This document shows positions 47,198 through 59,559 of a stretch of 64,000 bases of DNA, in pieces (within the stretch, counting starts at the first letter, position 1; every line of letters starts with the position of its first letter). The position numbers were made by a program, and so were the translations under genes. The stretch is from Rhytidiadelphus loreus (Eukaryota > Streptophyta > Bryopsida > Hypnales > Hylocomiaceae). Location of the stretch: the NCBI GenBank assembly GCA_947034895.1, contig OX344763.1, forward strand, positions 6,946,501 through 7,010,500, given 5' to 3'. The notes under the pieces are model-generated. The model made no database searches. It was not told where the DNA came from and worked only from the letters and a program-made list of their open reading frames with translations.

Positions 47198-48019
47198 TTA
47201 TGGGTTGACGCCCAACAGCATGTTATTCCCGGACGGCAGATACACCACATTCGGGCTCTTGGAAAGCGTGCCGGCAATCTCTCTCGACGCTTCAATCCGT
47301 CGAAGCTCAATCATACCAGCGCCAGAAGAAGCCGTGGCGTCCGAGATCAGCTTAGCCGCCTCGCTCTCGCCCTCAGCCCGAATGATGGCCGCGCGACGCT
47401 CTTGCTCCGACTTCGCAACCACGAATCTCGATCGCTCAGCCTCCTGCTGGGCGACTTGCTTCTGCTCCACGGCCCTGGAGAATTCGAAACCGTACGACAA
47501 ATTCGTGATCGCCACATCATCCAGCAACAGATTAAAGTCCTTCGCTCTCGCCTCGAGCCCTTCCCGCACCATGGCCGACACTTGCGCCCGCTCCGTCAAG
47601 AGCTGATCCGCATTGAATTGCGCCACGACCGACTTCAGCACCTCGTTCCCAATGGACGGCAGCACGCGCTCGTCGTAGTCCACCCCCAAGGTCTTGAAAA
47701 TGGTGGGCAGGTGGCGCTCGTCGGGCCTGGAGAGCACGCGGAGCGTGAGGTTCACCATCTGGAGGTCCTTGGTGCCTGTGAAGGTGGAAATCGAGCGGGA
47801 GCTAGTGCGGATGTCAAAGATGTAGGGGTACTGGAGAAGCGGGACCAGGAAGTGCGTTCCTTCGCCTGTCGTTTCTTTCAACACGCCGCGAAAGCGATCG
47901 AACACTACTGCACGGTACCCTCCGTCGACAGTGTAGAGAGAGGTGTTGAGCGCCGTAGCGGCCGCGCCCAAACCGATGGCAGCTTGCGCGATTAGGTTCG
48001 CTACTCTGCCCGCTGCCAT
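47198..48019 (-). CDS. Prohibitin (PHB1-type), intronless, full length
   Basis: This gene encodes a 273-residue prohibitin, one subunit of the ring-shaped PHB1/PHB2 complex of the mitochondrial inner membrane, which scaffolds respiratory complexes and controls the m-AAA protease. The N-terminus (residues about 5-27, [19 protein letters not shown]) is the hydrophobic, uncleaved membrane anchor. It is followed by [14 protein letters not shown] and [20 protein letters not shown], hallmarks of the SPFH/band-7 domain, with TRVLSRP-like [13 protein letters not shown] and [20 protein letters not shown]. Residues about 175-225 ([20 protein letters not shown] and [17 protein letters not shown]) form the coiled coil. 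The end, [17 protein letters not shown], matches the family. Length is as expected and no frame damage is seen. The gene is much GC-richer than its flanks. Lack of introns could mean a retrocopy, but no poly(A) tail or target duplication was seen. The start is the first ATG and gives the family N-terminus. Confidence 0.95.
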   Translation of the reverse strand: MAAGRVANLIAQAAIGLGAAATALNTSLYTVDGGYRAVVFDRFRGVLKETTGEGTHFLVPLLQYPYIFDIRTSSRSISTFTGTKDLQMVNLTLRVLSRPDERHLPTIFKTLGVDYDERVLPSIGNEVLKSVVAQFNADQLLTERAQVSAMVREGLEARAKDFNLLLDDVAITNLSYGFEFSRAVEQKQVAQQEAERSRFVVAKSEQERRAAIIRAEGESEAAKLISDATASSGAGMIELRRIEASREIAGTLSKSPNVVYLPSGNNMLLGVNP

Positions 48020-50440
48020 CGTGCCCTAATTGCAAATCCAATTCCCCCAAGTCCAACACCGCTCATGCAGTCATCCCTCGCGTGGTCTCTCGACTGTCCT
48101 ACGCTTGCATTCCACCTTCAAGCTCAACCTCAGGGCCGCCTGAATCTCTACCTCCACATTCTACCTCCACATCACTCTTGAGAAATCTCATAAACACATC
48201 TCGACAACAATTTGTTCTCGAGAGTGTTACGTACCTCCTATTATCTGTAACTTCAAATAACAATGGAAGCACAATAAAGACACAAATATACTTATTAACA
48301 TAACGTTTCACAAGAGCTCAAACCACCCGCCCATAGAGAGATCAATCTTCATCAAAGAAAAAACCTCCTCACCCCTGAGCTCTATCTTATATATCAAATA
48401 AAGACTAGGTCTTTATTTCTATCTTTAGCTTTCTATTCTTGATTCTATCTAAAACCATCCACTTAAGTAATAGTCTTAGTTATACTCAGAAGTATTCTAA
48501 GTATCCAATCCTATCTCATCTAATCTTGATCTTCTACTTTAAGTTGTCTAACTCCAAGTTCCACTTCACAAATTCATCATCTGGAGATGTCTATCCATTG
48601 CACTTGTCATCCAACTTGAGTTGCCGAACTCTAGTGCATAAATCCATCACCCAAAGATGTCTATCTCTAATCAATTTCTGCTTATCGACTAATTCACATT
48701 ACATCATGAATTAGTTATCCATCATCGCATTCATCCATCTCTGGTTAACATGACCAATCATCAATCATCTATTCCTCAATGCATTCATTCATTAGTGATT
48801 GTGACAAGGGTCATAATAGAGAGTGTTTGCGAAGGCACAACATGCACAACGGGTGGAGTCCGTTGTAGGACTAAGTTTAGGATTACAATATCCTTGCCCA
48901 AGTTTTGTCAAGCAATCCCAAAACGTGGGCGTTGATAGTGATTCCCGTTCCTGTCACCTTGTCAGTGACAAGACATGTGGAGGTAAGCAATTAGGGTAAG
49001 GTGCTTCATACCCTAGTTGAAAAAAGGTTTTATGTGAGTTGGGAACTTAGCTTTTTGTGGTAACTTAGATTGGTAGTGTTCTGGGACCTTCTTTCTATTT
49101 CTATTACTGATGCAATATAAATACCTCCAATGTGTGGTGTGGGTAGTTCTTCTCATGCTATATTTGTTATAGTTGCTAAATTCATGGAAAGAAGGATCAT
49201 CTAATTCTGAGGGTATATTCAAAATGTGTCTTAGTAAATAGATATCCAATCTAAAATGCTCAACTTAAGTTGAAAAATGTACTAGAACACAAGTTTGATA
49301 TATGTACTAGAACACGTTTGAAAAATTAATCAATTGAGTTTTATGCATTTTACCATATGCACATATCCCTCTTCAACTTTGCTTGAGTTTAATTGTAATT
49401 TGTATATATGTGATTCAGGTGTTTTTTTTGGACATGTGTCCCTGTGTTGGCTTCACTGTAGAGGCCAATTTTTGGAGGGATGAAGCCAGAGAAGTCAGAT
49501 TTCTGACAATCTGGCGAAATTTCGCCCAAAAAAAACACCCTGATGTGATTAGACCTCAATCATACACAATTATGGTAGTTAGAAAAATTCACTTGGTAAT
49601 AGTTAATTTATCTTAAAGAACTTTAAAAGATTCTAGATAGCAATTTGGCATGGAGGGTAGTTTACAAAGCATACTAGTAATCCACTATTACACAAATCCA
49701 TTTTAGGATGGACTTTGAGGAAGTAAGTCCACTTGTAGCCAATTCAAAAAGGCCCCAATTGATGCATGATGCAAATGCAACAAGGTAAATAAGGAAAACT
49801 ATAAAACCATTTCAAAACTTTTGACTTGCTTGTCTTTTCTTATTATTTATCATTGTTCATATAGTTCATTATGCTTTAACAAAGATTATTGGTCTTGATT
49901 TGTGTTTCTAATTGAATTGTCTATGTATTTGCTATAATATTTTATTATTTTCTTTCAACTCCTTAATTCATAAAAATTCACTGAACTTATGCAAATTCAA
50001 GTTACACAAGGATTTTGGTGATCTATTGGAAAAAGCCATCAAAATACAAATATAAAACATTGCTAAGTTTGATGTACAACTATGTTGTACAAAATAGATA
50101 TTCTATATCAAAATAATCTTTGTCCACCATTTTGTTTACATAAAATAAGGTAAACTAGCCTTTGACATGCAAACCACCTATGACAAATACCTAGGGTATG
50201 ACCCACTAGAGTCTTACATCAACCCATAACAAACTTTTTCTAATACTTTGAAAATGAAATTAGAACTACATTAGGTTGGTTAGTGGCCAAAATCAATGCC
50301 TTGGGTGATGGTGATGGAGTTATTAGTGATTGCTATACGAACTTCTACCTTTTTAGTGTAAATTCATTACAATCAAGAAGTGATTTCTATATTCTTTATG
50401 TTGAAGCTATGTTAGGAAATGTTACAACCATGTTAGGAAA
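48020..50440. other. Upstream of prohibitin and intergenic; possible retrotransposon remnant
   Basis: The first 80 bp are GC-rich and probably hold the prohibitin leader. Beyond, a minus-strand frame (48099-48311) contains RFLKSDVEVECGGRDSGGPE, faintly like sequences after a copia integrase; a TATA-containing stretch (about 48385-48415) might be LTR-derived. No LTR pair or polyprotein motif was found, so this is only a suspicion. From 48960 to 50440 nothing is recognised. Confidence 0.3.
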
Positions 50441-50442
50441 TA

Positions 50443-51010
50443 TTCCCTCTGTCTCACTAAAACCATCTAAATCAAGCACAATTTCTATCCCACTAAAAAG
50501 CTCTATTTATTCATTTTGACCATTGTGTAAGCATTGGCCAATTGAATGACCTCGTGGGAGTAAGTGGCAAGCAATCAAAGAACATTACTCTCCTAGCAAA
50601 CTTGGTCTTGCCCATATGAGGTACTTTGTACTTGTTGCTTCCTCAAAGTTGTGTTGACAATGGATTTGGTGACTACTTCAATGCTATGCAAAGTTGTTCA
50701 TAAAGAGGGCCAAGTTTCCTTGTTGTGGTATTTATGTTGAAAGAATATATTTCTACAATCCTATTATTGCCACCATCCTTTAAATCATCGAGAATGACGA
50801 GCTAGCAACATATACAAATGAAGCTCAAATATGATATCTTTTGCATAGATTTTGGGTGCTTGAATAATGACACCTAAATTAGAGATTTTGCATAGATTTA
50901 GGGGATGGGTTACTATTTCTTGAATGTATGTATCACTAGCCCCAAGACTAAAAATATAGTTAATCCCTCATGGGAAAGGTTTTGGGAGGTTTTTAGTAGG
51001 ACAGAGGGAG
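50443..51010. mobile_element. 568-bp Stowaway-like (Tc1/mariner) non-autonomous element
   Basis: The left end reads TTCCCTCTGTCTCACTAAAA and the right end in complement reads CTCCCTCTGTCCTACTAAAA. Both are flanked by TA (50441-50442 and 51011-51012). CTCCCTCYGTCCC ends with a TA duplication are those of plant Stowaway MITEs moved by Tc1/mariner transposases. It is related, in inverted orientation, to 61109-61652. A second copy of the end motif (TCTATCCCACTAAAAAG) lies just inside the left end, suggesting a nested or duplicated terminus. No transposase motifs were seen. Confidence 0.85.
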
Positions 51011-51012
51011 TA

Positions 51013-53181
51013 TTGTGACTACTTTAGGTGGTAAAGATGACTATTATGGATACACTTTTTGTTGGTTTTGGGGTAGTCTAAAGACTCTTTGGAGCCAATT
51101 AGGTAGCACACTTCAAAATTCATAACAAATTCATACTTTATCACAAAAATAAAATTTCAAGTGCTCTCTTCATTTATCATATTTGTCTTTGTATGGAAAA
51201 AAAATCTGAATCTTTTTGCCAGTGGCAACAAGGCAAACCACTCATTCTACCTATTGTATGCTAGTTTACCTTAGTACTCTTGGTGGTTTAGAATTGTAGT
51301 TATTATCTTGTCTTAACTCCTAAATCTCATTGGACCTACAAGTGGTCTTTGAATAATGTGTTGTCTATATCTACAACTTCAAGGAAATTAGACTAATGTA
51401 AGAAATCATTTGCTGCATCCAAACTGTATAAAGAGAAAGAGAACTCCAACCATTTATTTAAATGATTGTTGTAAATAAAGAGTCTCCAAATACTGCAATA
51501 TTCACTAATATATTACAATGTACATTAGTATAGAAAAATATATTATTACATATTTACAATAAATACAATGAAATTTTCACATTTTGTTTTTTTGAAAACC
51601 ACAAATTTGATGCTTACCTATTAGAATTGACTTCTCTGTAATAAATAAATGCAGCAATGTAGGAGGCATGTATGCTACACCCTAAGTTGTACGGAATATA
51701 TGGATTATATTTTTTAGCTTTAAACTTCAACTTAAAAATGAAAAAAAATTATATCAATGTACATGCAATGTATTGTTAGAAAGGCTAGAGTGCCTAATTT
51801 ACATCCGAACTTGCTTTCATGTAGAACCCCCCCAATGTAATGTATGTATGGTTGTGAACATGAAGAGGTCATAGACTAATGCATGCACGTTCCAATACAT
51901 GCCTACCAATGCACAAATCTATAGCAAAATACACCATTGCATGAGCACCAAATTTAATATAATAATAACACCACCAAGTGTTATTTCACTTTGCTCCATT
52001 CGAATTTATATGTAAACTTCCATGTTTCCATAAACGAGCGTTTTAATTACAGGTACTGAAAACTGCATTTTTTTTAAAAACGGTGGAGAATCAGGAGAAT
52101 CCAAAGGGTTAACATAATGTTGCATCTTGAAAATGAAACAATTTACCTGTTTCCCCTAGGTATAATATTTCCCCGAACATGTTCCTCAATATAATTGTCC
52201 CAACGAAGGTAGGAGAACTCAGAAGTAGAACAAGTTGGAATATGCATACATAAATGTCTTGACATATCAAACAAGAATTCAGCAACTCAGAACTAGAACT
52301 CCAATAGAAGCACAACCCGCACTGACTACACTAGTTCATTAGCAAAAACCAAGATCATATGAATACATGGACACATCAAGGGTGCCCTTTAGCTTCAACC
52401 TCATGATTGGGTTAAAAGCTTCAAGTGTCTTCATCACTATGACTTACATTTTGCAAGTCGAAGAATCCAGGCTGCAAATGTGCACACCTGACGAAGGGCC
52501 CCCTAACATGTCAAACTCTTTAATCACAAGGGAGAAAATATTGTACATGCCGTTTTGAGTACTCTGGAACCTCTTGCGCTACCACATCGCTTGTTTCAAA
52601 TCCAGATTATCACCAACTGACAGCATGCCACAGTCAAATCGGCACATGAATAATCAATATCCCAAAATGTTCCAACCATCCAAAAAGCATTACGAAATGG
52701 CTTTGAAATACTAATGACTTTCAGCTATTTTGAGTGTTTTCTAACATAATAATGGACAAGAATTGTACGTTTTCCCAATTTTCGAGAAGAATTCAACGCA
52801 CTGAAATACATATTATTTGGATATCGTATGGATAAAATTTGAAAGTTTTACTCATAGAGTGAGTAGTAAAATCGTGAGTAGAATGATACTCTCCAGCAGT
52901 TGTATTTGTCTGATTTATTAGATTATGAATATCTATTAGTCACTAACATTCACTTCACTTCATGGTCTCGAAACAGAATCGCTCCCCCCTCCCCCCCGAA
53001 TGGGCTCCCTAACTTATAGCATCAGAAGAGTAGGCATTCAACCGAGAAGGGAAGCATCCTAAACATCCATCAATGTAACCACCTTGATAAAAAAACAGGC
53101 ATACCTGTTGTTTGTTGCAGGACTGTCGAGATTCCACGGATAGATTTTCTTCATGAGAAGTGAGAACACGCGCGATATTTT
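51013..53181. other. Intergenic and 3' flank of MED19
   Basis: No gene is supported. AT-rich up to about 52000, then mixed composition. Frames at 52109-52315 (-) and 52367-52558 (+) lack recognisable domains. A C-rich tract lies at 52983-52997. The last few hundred bases probably include the MED19 3' UTR. Confidence 0.4.
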
Positions 53182-54385
53182 TCATTTTCCGTTTTTAATC
53201 AAAACAGTTTGACCTTCGACCTTCGAAGAGTGTTTGTGCTGCAATACAATTGATCACGCACATCAGCCCTCCTGACCAGACAAATCATCACATCAAAAGC
53301 CTAAAGGACTTATGCATGGATAACTCACCTTTTTAGATTTGTGTTTATGCCCATCATCACCTTCTTCCCCTTCGTGTCTCCTCTTCTGCACCCACACAGT
53401 ACCATCATACTTGTTACACTCTAAATTCTTTCCCTGTGATAGAAGAGGTTAAAGGCTTCATGACTTACCTCAAATCGATGCGCAGATCAATGAAAAATAG
53501 AAGCATTCAATCAATCGAAAAATATTAATAAAGTAGAAAATTACCTTCTTTTTATGCTTTTTCTCGCCATTCTCTCCTTTGTTCCGATCTTTGTCTTTGT
53601 CCTTGTCCCTCTTCTTGTCTTTATCCCTATCCTTCTTCTTATCCTTGTCTTTCTCCTTATCCCTGTCTTTGCTGCGGTGCCTATGCTTCTTCTTCCTCTT
53701 GTCTTCATCCTGATCTTTACTCTTGCCAATGACAGTAGGGAGGCCCCTTTCAGACTGCAGAACGATAAGAGAGAAATCATGTCAAATTAAAATGTCTGAG
53801 ATTATGAACTGCAACTCATGAATTAAGGTAGTGAACCCTTTCTTATGAAAGTCTTCCACAGTTTACTCACCCTTTGAGCTAAACCTTGAAAATTCATAAC
53901 TTATACAATATCCAAAAATCACGTATTTTAGTGTGCCGGAAAACAAGGACAACATCCACATTAATTTTTTTTTTAAAACTCCATTCTAATAAGAAAAAAC
54001 ATTCACAACAGCTGAAAGTTATGAGAATGGGACCTTACCTTAAGTCGCTTATTTTATAATAAGGAATTATTGAAAGCAGGACTGCTTACCTCAGGAAGAG
54101 AGATGGAACCCGTTTCTTTCAGAGTAAAGGCCTTCCGCAGCACTTCAATATCAAATGGCTGAAAGGGTACACGATCTGAAGGCATCGAGGACCCTGCCTC
54201 ACCCTGTAAAAGTTGACCTAACTCCATGCCCTCTCCCCTTCGAAGTTCCGTATCTCCGACGACATTGCTGAAGTACTTCGAGTCGGCAATCGAAGTTGGC
54301 AAAGGCTTCTTGCAAAATGTTTCGTATTGTTCCCGCAGATGATAATGTGAAATAAGATCAACTGCCCCTGTCAACTCTCGGGATC
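53182..54385 (-). CDS. MED19: Mediator subunit 19, plant type (5'-most coding exon not identified)
   Basis: MED19 sits in the head/middle of the Mediator complex, linking activators to RNA polymerase II in the nucleus. Exons in order are 54090-54385, 53545-53754, 53329-53385 and 53182-53238, joined at CCTGAG|GTAAGC to CTGCAG|TCT, AAGAAG|GTAATT to GGTGCAG|AAG, and AAAAAG|GTGAGT to ATTGCAG|CAC, all phase 0. Exon 1 encodes SRELTGAVDLISHYHLREQY, FCKKPLPTSIADSKYFSNVV, GDTELRRGEGMELGQLL and QPFDIEVLRKAFTLKE, the diagnostic plant MED19 blocks. The rest is a Lys/Asp/Arg/His-rich tail (KDRDKEKDKDKKKDRDKDKK and so on), ending KVEGQTVLIKNGK. Plant MED19 is about 220 residues; about 205 are accounted for. 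The family starts about ten residues before the RELTG block, so a short first exon is missing. The frame also runs upstream through a second acceptor-like site (TTTCTTAG, exon edge 54449). Confidence 0.9.
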
Positions 54386-56240
54386 CTGTAGCAGAAACAT
54401 GATGGATCCGAGTTGTAAACACTGAGGTGTCCAGAAATATTTCAAACCTCTAAGAAAGAGAAAATCACCCAAACAAACTGAAAGAATTGAATTAATGTTC
54501 CTTGTTGATTCTGTGGCAGAGATCTAAAACGCCTTACACACGTCTTAAAACGTCTATGCACTCGATAGATTCTGAATATAAGCCAGATTTTTTAATGTTT
54601 TCTATGGTTTAATACGAGGCACGATGCGTCCGTGCTCGTGCTGAGGAACGAGTGCTGCTCAGATGACACCGCCACCTGAAATATATAAATATATACCTAA
54701 GATGCATTCTATCCATAGAACATACAGGATGTCTCCTGAGCAGCACTCTACCCCGTGTGTGTAGACATCATTAGATTCGTTACCGAATATGCCCCTTGCT
54801 TAAATCATTGAGATTCCAATGATAAAGAAATCATGTGGAAACTAATCTTCTAGGTAATTGATGCAGATTTTCCTCATGCTGTTTGTCTAACTCAAAGAGA
54901 AACCTTAGAGTAAAAACATATGGCAGGATATAAGTTCAACAGCCCTCTATCTCAAGAAAACATACTCCCATACACGTTGGACCCGCCAATCGAATTTTCT
55001 AAATAATCCAGTACCCTACGAAACAGAAAATACTGAAGCATGGGAGAGATCACGCACTTGGAGCCACCGAGAGCAATCGAAAGAAGCTCTCGCCGTTGGA
55101 CGCATTTCCAGCCATACTCGACGTGCAGTGGGAAGAGCAAAATAACAGGATGTGATTGCTCTGTAATCCGGCAAACGTCCCTGCATTCCCAGGTATAACT
55201 GCGACAACTAAGTATTGCCCTAACGATTACGTCGATTGCGTGATCATGTGCTGCACCCGCTGGACCACCCCAGACAATTTAACTCCGCCTAGGTCAATTC
55301 AATCCCACTAGGCAATTTAACCCTTTCGCTGATGCCTTCAATGCCAATCTGCCACCTCTTAACACCTGCTAAATGCCCTCGCTACTAACGTGAACCTCTC
55401 AACCAGAACCCTAACCTTCTCACTTCTAGAAACAGAATAAGTTTCCTCTGACCTAACCTTCAACCCCAATGCGCAGAACCTCTAAACCCACGCGAATGTG
55501 ACTCAATTCCTAAAACCACTCCAAATATTTTTCTCCACCGCCAAACCTTCCACACCGCAATTTCTTCTCCGTGGAAACGGTCAACGCCGGTCAGAAAACC
55601 ACGCGCATCCCCCGTCTCCTGCCACCGACAGCTATCCCCGCATCGCGCGATGTTTTCCGATAAGCGCCATATGACCCCCAAATCGCAGTACCGACCAGCC
55701 GAAAATTCTCACCACACGGCCAATGACTGGAAAAACCTCGGAAACGATAGCCACGCGAAATGCGCATCATGCGATTGGAACCCCTCGCAGTGAAACTCCC
55801 AGGCGCTGACCCTGAAATTCACCGTGCAGAATCATTTCTCGCAGAGAAGCGTAAACCATCGGCGGGCGAATCGGTCGGAGATGGGGTGGCGTCCCAGCGC
55901 CAGGGCGCACGGGCACGTACATGCAACGCGCGACCCTGCGATGGAGATGGCGAGCAAGCGAGCGAGCAACGACAGGAAGCGAGCGGGGCTAAGCTAGGGT
56001 TGGGGAGCCAATGGGCATCCCAGGCGCAACAGCTCTGGAAGTCCCACTCAAGCCCCTTCGACGGCGTTCGACCGACGGCGCCGGGGGAGACCCGAACCGG
56101 CTGTGCCTCGCGGGAGCGGCAGCCGTCGGCCGGTTGCCGCGCCGTTGCGTCGTCCGTCGGGTTCGATTCGACGGCGGGGGACGGCGAGGGAGATGAGGAG
56201 CTGACTGTCAAGCCTCCATCGTTTGTGATAGAATGACGGT
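54386..56240. other. 5' region of MED19 with a GC-rich block
   Basis: This should hold the first MED19 exon, its leader and promoter. The strongest GC block is 55560-56230. Long frames there (55760-56236 + and 55819-56211 -) are open on both strands and rich in Ser, Pro, Ala and Gly, which is expected of a stop-poor GC-rich promoter or leader; neither contains a known domain. A candidate N-terminal peptide with an FGG-like end could not be joined with correct phase. Confidence 0.4.
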
Positions 56241-56269
56241 CTAAAAGAGACTCACGGTAGCAAAGTGGT

Positions 56270-56907
56270 ATTTGTGCACTTGAAGAATTCTGGTGTTGTC
56301 AAAATTTGAAGTTAAATAAAACTTTAGCAAATTACTGTTTTTAGTAGGGTTTATTTTTTATAAATTTTTCTTGAAGTCTCGTTTAAGCATCAAAAATCTG
56401 ATTTTGAAAATGAATGATTATGATTTTTACATTCAAGATTTTGTACAAGGGTGTTCATTGCAAATCTTGATTTTTTTTAGTGTTGAGGGCTCTTGAAAAT
56501 GAACTCAAATACACTAAATCTTGGATTTAAAAATTCATTAGAAATTCATTTTAAAAATTATAGAGTAGACTTTGAGAAGCAATAAATTGATTGGGGTTAT
56601 GCATGTTATATCCTTTAACCTCATATTTTTTTAGTGACCTCAATTTTAGATTTGACATGTGAAAAGAGGATTGAAGGACTTCAAATCACTTTCACAATTT
56701 TAACACCTTATGATCAAACATCATAATCTTTCAATCCATAAGTAATACCATTGTATTTTCTTTTCCCATGTAATCTCTAACATGTCTACTTTGAATTTAT
56801 ACAATTACAATTTTTAAAAATTGATAAAACTTATAAAAAAAGTTGGCTTATTGTTTGATTTAAAGCAAATTCCAAGAAGCTCAAAAAAAGCCTTGGGCAT
56901 TTAGGGG
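56270..56907 (-). mobile_element. Second TTAA-like family, longest copy
   Basis: The right end reads CCTTGGGCATTTAGGGG followed by CTAA, one change from TTAA; in complement it begins CCCCTAAATGCCCAAGGC, close to the CCCCTAAAGTCCCAAGGC end of the element at 40277-41202. Internal parts recur inverted at 33640-33884 and 46730-47110. The left end is not resolved. No coding capacity. Confidence 0.5.
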
Positions 56908-57240
56908 CTAAAGTACAATCTTTTATCATCCAATTACAAAGTGTTGTATATAATAGAAATGAGACCTAGATGTGTTAATGGACATTGCAAGACTTGGAGA
57001 AGTTAATGTAGATTTCAAAAGGTACAAGTAGATTTGTAAATGTGGGAGTGAACTTCCACCCCTAAAAGGTGCATGTAAAATATATGCACTAAGACTTGAA
57101 CAACTTCAAGTGACATTAACAAGTTGTGTTGGTAATATTTAGTGACCAAAAGCAAATTCAAGGAAGGGATAAATGGCCATTTCATAGGTATAGAATCTTC
57201 AACAAATGTTATGAATCCAACCATTAGGGGGAAGAACCAA
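56908..57240. other. Spacer, no supported gene
   Basis: AT-rich sequence between a repeat and a tandem array. The minus-strand frame at 57015-57344 runs into the array and has no recognisable domain. Confidence 0.4.
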
Positions 57241-57244
57241 AGAT

Positions 57245-57603
57245 GGGAATGCCTAATCATGATTCCTCTATAATGGCTACTAGAATAAGCATGTAAGTTG
57301 ACTATCATGTCATGTGACATGTCAAAAGTAAGGTACCTATTCATATTGTGTAACTATTTGTAGAATAATTAAGGGACTACTCAACTGTGATTCCTACTAT
57401 TATAGTTACCATAATATGCATCAAAGGTAACTATCATGTTATGTGACATGTCAAGTTTAAGGTACCTATTCATGTCGTGCGACTATTTGTGGAACAGTGG
57501 CAAAGAGGGGCCCAATTGTGGTTCCTCCAATCATGATTATCATAATAAGCATTCAAGATAATCAATACGTCATATGGTACTTATGTCATGTAAGTATTTG
57601 TAC
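57245..57603. repeat. Tandem repeat, three ~125-bp units
   Basis: Three diverged units (starting near 57248, 57376 and 57510) share ATCATGATT or GTGATTCCT, CATAATAwGCAT, ACTATCATGTyATGTGACAT and AAGGTACCTATTCAT. Each contains the palindrome ATGTCACATGACAT in part. The third unit is shortened. Not coding. Confidence 0.75.
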
Positions 57604-57944
57604 CACCTATTGAAGACCATGCAAGAAGTCTAAAGGTGTTCACGAGCACTATTGAGATGTGAAAGTGATACTTTTGAAAAAATGAACTCATTGACATTGT
57701 TTGGGTATGCTAGTAACAATTTTGGAGTGACTTAATGATCTTAATAGGTTAATATATTATACCTTTTGGATTAGAAACAATCAATGAACACAAAAGTATT
57801 AGGACTTCAATGTTGTATAAGAGTCCAACCATTACATTTGTCATGCAATCAAATATTATTTTAGAGTTAAATTTAAAATTTAAGAAAATTATATTTGAGT
57901 TTCAATTTTGTATTTTTATTAGAGGATACTATGTTATCTATTAA

Positions 57945-58492
57945 ACCCTAAGCGCTCCAACGTCCAATTTTTTTTTCTCATTTTTCTTGGATGAAAGTCA
58001 TCTAAATTTGTAGAAATACTTTATCAAGTTTTTGTCCTATCTAATGGTTGGATTTGGTGTTGTTTGAGTACATATTTTTCTAAAATTACAAATGTGGAAG
58101 AATGTCAAATAGTTGACCAAGCCAAAATTGCATTGATTCTAGTTTAAAACTAGATTTGCAAAAATGAAGTCATAGATTTTAAGAAGACAAAAATTTCAAA
58201 AATACCATGTGAAGAGAACCTCATTTCAAATGCATTCCATTAAGTTTTATTCAAAAAATGATAATCTGTTGCTTGTAATCGAATTTAGAAGGAATTATGA
58301 AATTTCTCTTTCAAAATTTATAAAAAAATATTGGTGATAGCACTGGTGAATCTAACTATACAGATGGAATCTAAAACTCAAAATCTACAACTTTTATTTG
58401 TATATGAATTCCAAAATATTCTTCCAAATAGTATTTTATGATGATTTCTTTTCAAATCTTCAATCCCATAGAAGGATCTGAATGTTTAGGGA
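57945..58492. mobile_element. 548-bp TTAA-flanked element with ACCCTAAGCGC end
   Basis: TTAA lies at 57941-57944 and 58493-58496. The left end ACCCTAAGCGCTCCAA resembles the left end of 8096-8336 (CCCCTGAGCGCCCAA). The right end in complement, TCCCTAAACATTC, matches only over about eight bases, so the inverted repeat is short or eroded. Its right TTAA is also the left TTAA of the next element. Confidence 0.55.
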
Positions 58493-58496
58493 TTAA

Positions 58497-59071
58497 CCCC
58501 TAAAGTCCCATTGTTCCTATGGGGACAAAATGGATTTCAGGCACGCTTCTATGATCTCAATTTTTACTGAAACTTTTTGAAACTTTTTCATAAGATAGAT
58601 TAACTTAAGATCTTTAGGGGAATATAATTTTTACTCCAATTGGTGCATGGGAGCAAAAGTTATGCCACAATAACCTCAAAATGGGGGAGATTGGACAACA
58701 AAAAAATCCACAAAAAATTGAAATAAAATTTTTAGTATTTTTTTTCTTATAGATTATATTTTCTTCTAAATGGAAAGCTTTGATTCATTCCATATGGATT
58801 AGTGATGTGAAAGTTATGGAGATTCTTGTTTTGCGGGCAATCATAGCAACTTCTTGAAAGAATTTTTTTTCTTCCACTTTGAATGCTAATATCTTTCAAT
58901 CTATACGGTCAAACATCATAAAATTTTTATAATGTGATCTAAGACAAGAAAAGAACAAAATCCTACGGTTAGATTCTAAAAAATATTTTAATTTTTTTTT
59001 TATAGGTGAACATAGCAAAAGTGGTAGTTTTGAGTAGTTTTGGTAGAAAAATGGCCTTCTTACTTTAGGGG
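58497..59071. mobile_element. 575-bp TTAA-flanked element (deleted copy of the 926-bp family)
   Basis: The left end is CCCCTAAAGTCCCA, and the right end in complement is CCCCTAAAGTAAGA (10 bp perfect). Perfect TTAA flanks both sides (58493-58496 and 59072-59075). Relative to 40277-41202 it keeps both ends and both subterminal regions but lacks about 350 bp of the middle, the usual way short non-autonomous copies arise. No reading frame. Confidence 0.85.
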
Positions 59072-59559
59072 TTAATGTGAAGAATCTTTATTGCTTCCGT
59101 AAAAAATTGTGAATGTTATAATTTTAAAGCAAGAAGTCAATATAAAGTGGTGCATATAAGAAAATAATACAATTACTTTTAAATAATTTACAAGGTACAT
59201 GTAGCCATGAAGAATAGTGTGAATATTTCTGAAATAATTGTTTTATTTTTTGCAATCACTTCAAGTCAAATAAGCACTATGTCAAGTTAAATTTAACCTT
59301 ATACAATTGATTGATAATTATTGGTATTTTTCATATTCAAAGAAAATTATTCTATAATTTTTTTGTAAATTATAAAAAATTAAATTATTGTGATTTATTT
59401 AGAGTATAATGCACAAGGTAAAATTACATCAATTAGAATGTATATTAAAAAATCTAGAATATTGGCACCAAATCAAGGTTAGACAAAAAAATGAGCAATT
59501 TAATTTTAATTTTAAATTTAATTATAGAAAATACAAATGGAAGACCTAACATAGATCTC

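Noticed and set aside
47402..47995. 197-codon plus-strand frame opposite prohibitin
   Set aside because: It is a complement-strand shadow of a full-length, unmistakable prohibitin.
55760..56236. 158-codon plus-strand frame and 130-codon minus-strand frame in a GC-rich block
   Set aside because: Both strands are open at once, composition is Ser/Pro/Ala/Gly/Arg-rich and no domain is recognisable; more likely the promoter or leader of MED19.
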